A DNA stretch of 38,263 nucleotides from DATJLY01 sp035518375 (GTDB lineage: Bacteria > Pseudomonadota > Alphaproteobacteria > ATCC43930 > CGMCC-115725), in contig DATIXQ010000042.1 of assembly GCA_035518375.1 (NCBI GenBank), positions 1-38,263 of the forward strand, given 5' to 3'. The notes beneath the pieces are model-generated. The model was given only the letters and a program-made list of their open reading frames with translations, was not told the DNA's origin and did not search any database. Positions 33,467 to 38,263 of the stretch are shown here, piece by piece. Both the position numbers and the translations under genes were made by a program. Numbering within the stretch: position 1 is the stretch's first letter; each line of letters starts with the position of its first letter.

Positions 33467-33483
33467 TGTAAAGAATCCCGACA
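33467..33483. promoter_or_regulatory. TGTAAA-N6-CGACA box upstream of the PEP-CTERM gene
   Basis: TGTAAAGAATCCCGACA lies about 80-95 bp upstream of the PEP-CTERM start in AT-rich DNA. It resembles the upstream box I recall for PEP-CTERM genes controlled by the PrsK/PrsR system with sigma-54. The distance suits an enhancer-binding protein. The exact consensus was not checked. Confidence 0.4.
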
Positions 33484-33563
33484 TTACCCAAGCCTGCGCG
33501 GGACCAGGACTCGCGCTCGCCCGTATTTTTACGCTGGCGCCGGGCGGTCGGATCGCTTCCGAG

Positions 33564-34679
33564 TCACGCTTCGCCCCAGACCTCACGTGCGATGCGTACG
33601 AGATGGGCGAGCTTGCGCTCCTCGGCGCCGGCGTCCATGCGGTCGGTCTGGAAGCTCGAGGCGAAGCCGCATTGCGGCGAGAGGCAGAGCTGGCCCAAGT
33701 CGATGTGCCGCGCGGCCTGATCGATGCGGCGCTTCACCGCGTCTACGTCCTCGAGCTCGCTGAGCTTGGTGCTGATGATGCCGAGCACGACCTTCTTGCC
33801 TTTGGGCACCGCGGCGAGCGGCTCGAAGCCGCCGGCCCGGTCGGTATCGTATTCGAGGAAGAAGCCGTCGACGTCGAGCGTGCCGAAGAGCCGCCGCGCC
33901 ACCGGGTCGTAGCCGCCGCTCGCGAGCCCATGTCCCGCATTGCCGCGGCAGAGATGGACGCACGCGGTCATGCCGGCCGGCCGGCCGCGCACCGCGCCGT
34001 TGATGGCGGCGATATAGTCGTCGACGAGCCGGTCGGGATCCTCGCCGCGCGCGCGCACGATCGCCTGGTTGGCGGGATCGCACAGAATCGCGATCGGCAC
34101 CTCGTCGATTTGGAGATAGGTGCAGCCTTTGGCGGCAAGCTCGGCGACCTCCTCGCGATAGATCGCCGCCACGTCCGCGAAGAACTGCGCGCGGTCCTTG
34201 TAGGGCGAGCCCGCGAGGACCTTGTCGCCGCCATAAAAGTGATTGGCGGCAGGCGAGGGCAGCGTCGCCTTCGCGGTCTGCCGCGTCATGGGTTTGAGGA
34301 AGGCGAAATCGTCGGCCGTCAGGCTCTCGCGCCGGCGGAGTTTGCCGACCACCCGCGGGATCGGCATGCCGCGATGGCGCTCGCCGGAATACTCGGTGAA
34401 GCTGAACGAGCTTTCGACGCGCTCGCGGCTCCAGCCGTCGGTGCGCTCGAAAAAGCGGTCGCGCCAGTTGTTGCGCCGCATCTCGCCGTCGGTGACAGCG
34501 TGCAGGCCCACGCGCTCCTGCATCGCGACCGCGTCGCGGATCGCCTCGTCCTCGAGCGCGCGCAGCTCGGCGGCGGGGAATTTGCCGGCCTCGGCCGCCT
34601 GGTGCGCGGCGATGAGTTTCTGCGGGCGCAGCAGGCTTCCGACGTGATCGGCGCGGAACGGCGGTTTTTGCTCGGCCAT
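33564..34679 (-). CDS. Cobalamin-independent methionine synthase II-family protein (MetE C-terminal domain type)
   Basis: 371-residue TIM-barrel protein equal to the catalytic C-terminal half of MetE. The opening PFRADHVGSLLRP is the family signature. Zinc ligands are visible as histidine and cysteine in CVHLCRGN (about 238-245), the acidic residue in QIDEVP, and cysteine in LSPQCGFASS near 335. Short homologues of this kind transfer methyl or alkyl groups, and many are not methionine synthases; the acceptor and donor here are unknown. ATG 34679 has GGAGGAAAGG before it. It is divergent from two Rieske oxygenases, which could include O- or N-demethylases. The upstream region carries a BIME-like repeat. 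Confidence 0.9.
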   Translation of the reverse strand: MAEQKPPFRADHVGSLLRPQKLIAAHQAAEAGKFPAAELRALEDEAIRDAVAMQERVGLHAVTDGEMRRNNWRDRFFERTDGWSRERVESSFSFTEYSGERHRGMPIPRVVGKLRRRESLTADDFAFLKPMTRQTAKATLPSPAANHFYGGDKVLAGSPYKDRAQFFADVAAIYREEVAELAAKGCTYLQIDEVPIAILCDPANQAIVRARGEDPDRLVDDYIAAINGAVRGRPAGMTACVHLCRGNAGHGLASGGYDPVARRLFGTLDVDGFFLEYDTDRAGGFEPLAAVPKGKKVVLGIISTKLSELEDVDAVKRRIDQAARHIDLGQLCLSPQCGFASSFQTDRMDAGAEERKLAHLVRIAREVWGEA

Positions 34680-34705
34680 CCTTTCCTCCGTGATGCGGTG
34701 CGAGG

Positions 34706-34777
34706 AATTGCTTCGTCGCTTCGCTCCTCGCAATGATATTTGGAGCCTGTCATTGCGAGCGAAGCGAAGCAATCCCC
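34706..34777. repeat. BIME-like palindromic repeat, site 2
   Basis: The two arm types of the element at 24368-24441 occur again in the opposite order: 34706-34737 is the reverse complement of the long arm (AATTGCTTCGTCGCTTCGCT...), and 34748-34777 is the short arm (TGTCATTGCGAGCGAAGCGA...). They can fold as a hairpin. It sits in the 170-bp divergent region between the MetE-like and Rieske genes. Confidence 0.8.
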
Positions 34778-34849
34778 AAGCCCTCGCGCCTCCGACGCCC
34801 CTCGACAGGCGCCCGGCGCCGCCCATAGAATCGCGGCTCGAGGGTCGCG

Positions 34850-36157
34850 ATGCTCACTGCCGAGGAAAACGAACTTCTGTGCCGGGTCGAGGGCGACTGG
34901 CCGATGGGCCAGATCATGCGCCGGCATTGGCTTCCCGCCTGCACGTCGGAGGAGGTCGCCGAGCGCGATGGCGCGCCGGTGCGCTTCCGCTTGCTGGGCG
35001 AGGATCTTGTCGTCTTTCGCGACAGCACCGGGCGTTTGGGTGCGCTCGATGAGCACTGCCCGCACCGCCGCGCGTCCCTAGCGTTCGGGCGCAACGAGGA
35101 ATGCGGCCTGCGCTGCCTCTATCACGGCTGGAAGATCGACGTCGACGGCAACATCCTCGAGATGGCGTCAGAGCCCGAGGGCAGCCGGCTCGCGAGCACC
35201 TTGAAGCACAAATCCTATCCGGTGCGCGAGGGCGGCGGCTTCGTGTGGGTCTATATGGGGCCGCGCGAAAGCATGCGCGAGTTCGACGCGCCGGCCTGGG
35301 CGCCGACACAAGACACGCGCATCTCGATCGTGAAGATGCATGCCGCCTGCAACTGGGCGCAGGTCTTGGAAGGCTCGATCGATTCCGCGCACAGCTCGAC
35401 CCTTCATTCCTCGAACATGCCGACGATGGCCGGCGACGGCGCCAAGGCGACCGGCATGGTGTGGCCGCGCCCTTCGACCGACAAATCGCCGCGCATCCAG
35501 GTGCAGGAGACGCCGTGGGGCTTCCGCTACGCCGCGATCCGCAAGCCCATCCTCAATCCCGAGACGCAGGATTACGTGCGCACGACGCTCTACATCGCGC
35601 CCTTCACCGTGCTGATCCCGCCCAACGATCAGTACAAGCTCGCGCAGATGCTGGTGCCGATCGACGATGGCAACACGATGTTCTACTGGGTCGCCTGGGA
35701 CGAGCGGAAAGGCAAGGGCATCGACCAGACAGAGTGGCGCACATTTTGCGCCGCCACGGTCGGCGTCGATCTCGACCAGAACTATCGCAAGATCCGCACG
35801 CTTGAGAACCGCTATCTCCAGGACCGCGAGGCGATGAAGCGCGGCGACTTCACCGGCATTCCCGGCATCCCGACGCAGGATATGGCGATGTGGGAATCGA
35901 TGGGCGCGATCGTCGACCGCACCAAGGATTATCTTGGCTCGAGCGATCTCGCCGTGGCGCAGTTCCGGCGCCAGATGGTCGCGGCGGCAAGGCGCGTGGA
36001 GGACGGCGGTCCGGCGATCGGCACCGAAGGCCCGCACGTGCCGCACGTGACGCTCGCCTCGTTCGAGGGGATGGTGCCGAAGAAGACCGACTGGCGCACG
36101 CTCGCGGTTGCTCCCGTGGAGCGCGGTCCGGCTGCCAGCAAGGCGCCCGCCGCCTGA
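34850..36157 (+). CDS. Rieske non-haem iron oxygenase, large subunit (paralog 1)
   Basis: 435-residue aromatic ring-hydroxylating or demethylating oxygenase. The Rieske [2Fe-2S] centre uses C70 and H72 (CPHRRAS) and C89 and H92 (CLYHGWK). The mononuclear iron site shows D178-x2-H181-x4-H186 (DSAHSSTLH). The start WPMGQIMRRHWLPACTSEE is typical of phthalate 4,5-dioxygenase and related monomer-type (PobA/VanA-like) oxygenases. It needs an electron-transfer reductase, and none is in the window. It is followed 10 bp later by a second, clearly related oxygenase. The substrate is probably an aromatic acid or ether. Start ATG 34850 follows GAGGGTC. Confidence 0.93.
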   Translation: MLTAEENELLCRVEGDWPMGQIMRRHWLPACTSEEVAERDGAPVRFRLLGEDLVVFRDSTGRLGALDEHCPHRRASLAFGRNEECGLRCLYHGWKIDVDGNILEMASEPEGSRLASTLKHKSYPVREGGGFVWVYMGPRESMREFDAPAWAPTQDTRISIVKMHAACNWAQVLEGSIDSAHSSTLHSSNMPTMAGDGAKATGMVWPRPSTDKSPRIQVQETPWGFRYAAIRKPILNPETQDYVRTTLYIAPFTVLIPPNDQYKLAQMLVPIDDGNTMFYWVAWDERKGKGIDQTEWRTFCAATVGVDLDQNYRKIRTLENRYLQDREAMKRGDFTGIPGIPTQDMAMWESMGAIVDRTKDYLGSSDLAVAQFRRQMVAAARRVEDGGPAIGTEGPHVPHVTLASFEGMVPKKTDWRTLAVAPVERGPAASKAPAA

Positions 36158-36167
36158 GGAGGAAGGG

Positions 36168-37421
36168 ATGCTCAACGCCGAGGAGAGTGCGCTTCTGACG
36201 CGTGTGGGCCCGGGCACGCCGACGGGCGAGTTCATGCGGCAATACTGGATCCCGGCCGCGAAATCGGAGGAGCTCGTCGCCGACGGCCCGCCGGTGCGTC
36301 TCGTGCTCCTGGGCGAGAAGCTTCTCGCCTGGCGCGACACGGAGGGCCGCGTCGGCGTCATGGACCATCGCTGTCCGCACCGCTGCGCCTCGCTCTTCTA
36401 CGGGCGCAACGAAGAGGGCGGCCTGCGCTGCGTCTATCACGGCTGGAAATACGACGTCGAGGGCAACTGCGTCGACCAGGCGAACCTGCCGCCGCAGCAG
36501 CAGTTCACCGACAAGGTGCGCGCCAAGGCCTATCCGGCGCGGGAGCGGAACGGCATCGTGTGGACCTATATGGGCCCGCGCAAGGTGCCGCCGCCCTTGC
36601 CGCTGATCGAGGCTTCGCTCATCGCCGGCGCACAGGTCACGTTCATTCAGCGCGAGTGCAACTGGCTCCAGGCGGTCGAGGGCGAGATCGACACCTCGCA
36701 TTTCGGCTTCCTGCATGCGGGCCATCTCGATCACCGCACCATGTCGCCCGACGATCCCTACTACTACACGGTCTATAGCCGCACGCCGGAATACCATTTC
36801 GCCGAGACGAAATGGGGCACGATGTATGCGGCATATCGCGACGCCGACGCCGAGCACGTGCATTATCGCTGCGCGCAATATCTCTTTCCGTTCTGGACCG
36901 AGATCCCGCAAGGCGATTTCGAGCATCACATCAACGCGCGCGCCTGGGTCCCGATGGACGACACGCACACCATGTTCATCATGTTCGCCGGCATCCGCTT
37001 CGAAGTGCCGGAGCTTTTGCCAAACACGACGCAATGGTATGGCCGCTTCCGCATGGCCGCTAACAGCGGCAACGACCACGAGATCGACCGCGCAGCGCAA
37101 CGCGAGATGCGGAGCTACACCGGCATCGCGTCCGTGCATGGCCAGGATCAGATGATCACCGAGAGCATGGGCGGGATCGTCGATCACTCGTTCGAGACCC
37201 TCGCGCCGAGCGACCTCATGATCGCGCAGACGCGGCGGCGCATCCTGCGCGCCGTGCGCGCTTTCGCCGAAACCGGCGCCGCCCCGCCCGGTGTCGAGGA
37301 TCCGGCGATCTATCTCGGCGCGCGGAGCGGCCAATACGTGGCGCGCCGCGGCGAGCCATGGATGGGAACTTACGAGGAGCGCCTCGCGCGCGCCGAGCGC
37401 GTCGCCCTACCGGCGGAGTGA
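36168..37421 (+). CDS. Rieske non-haem iron oxygenase, large subunit (paralog 2)
   Basis: 417-residue paralog of the preceding gene with the same order of motifs: C69 and H71 (CPHRCAS), C88 and H91 (CVYHGWK), and D175-x2-H178-x4-H183 (DTSHFGFLH). N-termini align closely (MLNAEESALLTRVGPG against MLTAEENELLCRVEGD), while the catalytic domains differ, so this is an old tandem duplication rather than a copy error. GGAGGAAGGG precedes ATG 36168. Both may act on consecutive steps or on different substrates, sharing a distant reductase. It converges with the HpaB-like gene, 11 bp between stops. Confidence 0.93.
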   Translation: MLNAEESALLTRVGPGTPTGEFMRQYWIPAAKSEELVADGPPVRLVLLGEKLLAWRDTEGRVGVMDHRCPHRCASLFYGRNEEGGLRCVYHGWKYDVEGNCVDQANLPPQQQFTDKVRAKAYPARERNGIVWTYMGPRKVPPPLPLIEASLIAGAQVTFIQRECNWLQAVEGEIDTSHFGFLHAGHLDHRTMSPDDPYYYTVYSRTPEYHFAETKWGTMYAAYRDADAEHVHYRCAQYLFPFWTEIPQGDFEHHINARAWVPMDDTHTMFIMFAGIRFEVPELLPNTTQWYGRFRMAANSGNDHEIDRAAQREMRSYTGIASVHGQDQMITESMGGIVDHSFETLAPSDLMIAQTRRRILRAVRAFAETGAAPPGVEDPAIYLGARSGQYVARRGEPWMGTYEERLARAERVALPAE

Positions 37422-37432
37422 CGACGCAACGC

Positions 37433-38263
37433 TCAGCCTTCTGCTTCGCTCTCGAACCTTTCGAGCAGCTTCCAGATGCGCTCGACATGCGGCTCCTTGG
37501 CATAGCCGTGATAGACGGCTTGCGCGGTGCGCACGGGATCGCCGGCGAAATAGCGCTCGTAAAGCTGCTGCCGGCCTGAGAACGTCGAGAGCGTCGCGTC
37601 GAACGCAAGCCGGAAGAGCTTGGTGCGGGCGCGCGCATCGGCGCCCTGGGCCTGGGCATAAGTCTCGACATCGGCCGCGGCCGGCCCCGCGAACTCGGCA
37701 TAAGACGGCACCATCACGAGCCCACCGGCGCCGATCACCTGGATCGCTTCGCACGCGCGGCGGTACATCTGCGGGAAGAGGAAGCGGATCGCCGTCAAAG
37801 GCCCGCCGCCCGGCACCGTGAGGCCGTGCGGCATCGTCGTGGCTTGCTCTTCCGCCGCGATGAGGCACGCGCGCAGCACCTCGACATCGTTGATGAGGTC
37901 GCAGAGAAGCCCCTGGATGTGGAGAAATTCGTCGACCTTCGTGGTGCGCGCGACCGTGAAGGCGAGGCCCATCATGAACTCGGCCTTGGCGAGGTCGCGC
38001 GTTGCCGTCTGCTGCTGGATCGCGAGCCGCGTGCCGGTCGAGGCATAAACCGTGTTATGGACGACAACGTCGCGGTAGCAGAAGACGCGCTCCCACGGTA
38101 CCAGCACGTCATCGAACACGACCATGCAGTCGCTCTCGTCGAAGCGCGAGGAGAGCGGATGGTCGAGGAGCGGCGCGCCCGACTGGTGCATGACACTCGG
38201 CCGGCAGATGAAGCGCATCCCTTGCGTTGCGACCGGCAGCGTGAATCCCAGCGCGTAGGCCTT
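37433..38263 (-). CDS. HpaB/PvcC-family flavin-dependent hydroxylase (N-terminus cut by window edge)
   Basis: The C-terminal 276 residues of a 4-hydroxyphenylacetate 3-hydroxylase-family enzyme; the reading is open through base 38263. Recognisable are DESDCMVVFDDVLVPWERVF (the family FDDVxVPWERVF block), a helical segment KAEFMMGLAFTVARTT, and GGLVMVPSYAEFAGP near the end. Such FADH2-dependent monooxygenases ortho-hydroxylate phenols with reduced flavin supplied by an HpaC-type reductase, not seen here. Next to two Rieske oxygenases, it supports an aromatic catabolism cluster that continues to the right. An internal methionine at 38218 is not the start. Confidence 0.92.
   Translation of the reverse strand, partial: KAYALGFTLPVATQGMRFICRPSVMHQSGAPLLDHPLSSRFDESDCMVVFDDVLVPWERVFCYRDVVVHNTVYASTGTRLAIQQQTATRDLAKAEFMMGLAFTVARTTKVDEFLHIQGLLCDLINDVEVLRACLIAAEEQATTMPHGLTVPGGGPLTAIRFLFPQMYRRACEAIQVIGAGGLVMVPSYAEFAGPAAADVETYAQAQGADARARTKLFRLAFDATLSTFSGRQQLYERYFAGDPVRTAQAVYHGYAKEPHVERIWKLLERFESEAEG

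Noticed and set aside
1..38263. CRISPR arrays, tRNA or rRNA genes, insertion sequences, integrases
   Set aside because: Looked for regular direct repeats, tRNA-like cloverleaf ends and transposase or integrase motifs; none were found.

Overview
The window is about 38 kb of dense, GC-rich DNA. Short intergenic gaps, GTG/ATG starts with GGAGG-type ribosome sites, a FixK-like Crp/Fnr regulator, a LapG-like BTLCP protease, class III cyclases with a shared C-terminal tail, and BIME-like palindromes ending in ATTGC all point to a soil or rhizosphere alphaproteobacterium of the Hyphomicrobiales (Bradyrhizobium-like) type. That placement is inference from gene content. No rRNA, tRNA, CRISPR array, integrase or transposase was seen. 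Both edges cut through genes.

Layout. 1-9.6 kb holds two luciferase-like flavin monooxygenases, a thiamine-diphosphate decarboxylase/synthase-type enzyme, a broken ChrR-type cupin, an orphan NMT1/SsuA-type binding protein, a Tat-exported purple acid phosphatase-like enzyme, a TPR-GSCFA protein and small HTH and NTF2-like proteins. 9.9-14.1 kb is an envelope and second-messenger block: a 57-residue protein, a periplasmic LapG-like cysteine protease and a CHASE2 adenylate cyclase on the plus strand meet, tail to tail, a translationally coupled FecR-OmpA lipoprotein pair. 14.2-19.6 kb holds an MFS carrier, an EamA carrier, an NtaA/SnaA-type monooxygenase and a divergent asparaginase-fold protein.

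19.7-24.4 kb is the most interesting part. It has a REC-EAL response regulator (predicted c-di-GMP phosphodiesterase), a GAF-GAF-PAS adenylate cyclase, and a c-di-GMP-I (GEMM-I) riboswitch placed directly in front of a Crp/Fnr-family regulator. In about 4.5 kb, c-di-GMP breakdown, cAMP synthesis and an RNA c-di-GMP sensor controlling a transcription factor sit side by side. This looks like a hub joining the two messengers and is the best candidate for an undescribed system here.

24.5-29.2 kb is a compact five-gene oxidative operon: 2-hydroxyacid dehydrogenase, Baeyer-Villiger/flavin monooxygenase, DUF3775-like protein, beta-hydroxyacid dehydrogenase and TauD-type dioxygenase. 29.6-33.5 kb holds a large TPR protein of the PEP-CTERM system and a PEP-CTERM surface protein, with a candidate regulatory box upstream. 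33.5-38.3 kb has a MetE-like methyltransferase diverging from two tandem Rieske oxygenases, facing an HpaB-type flavin hydroxylase that runs off the right end. Overall the window mixes catabolism of unusual organic acids or aromatics with cyclic-nucleotide and surface regulation.
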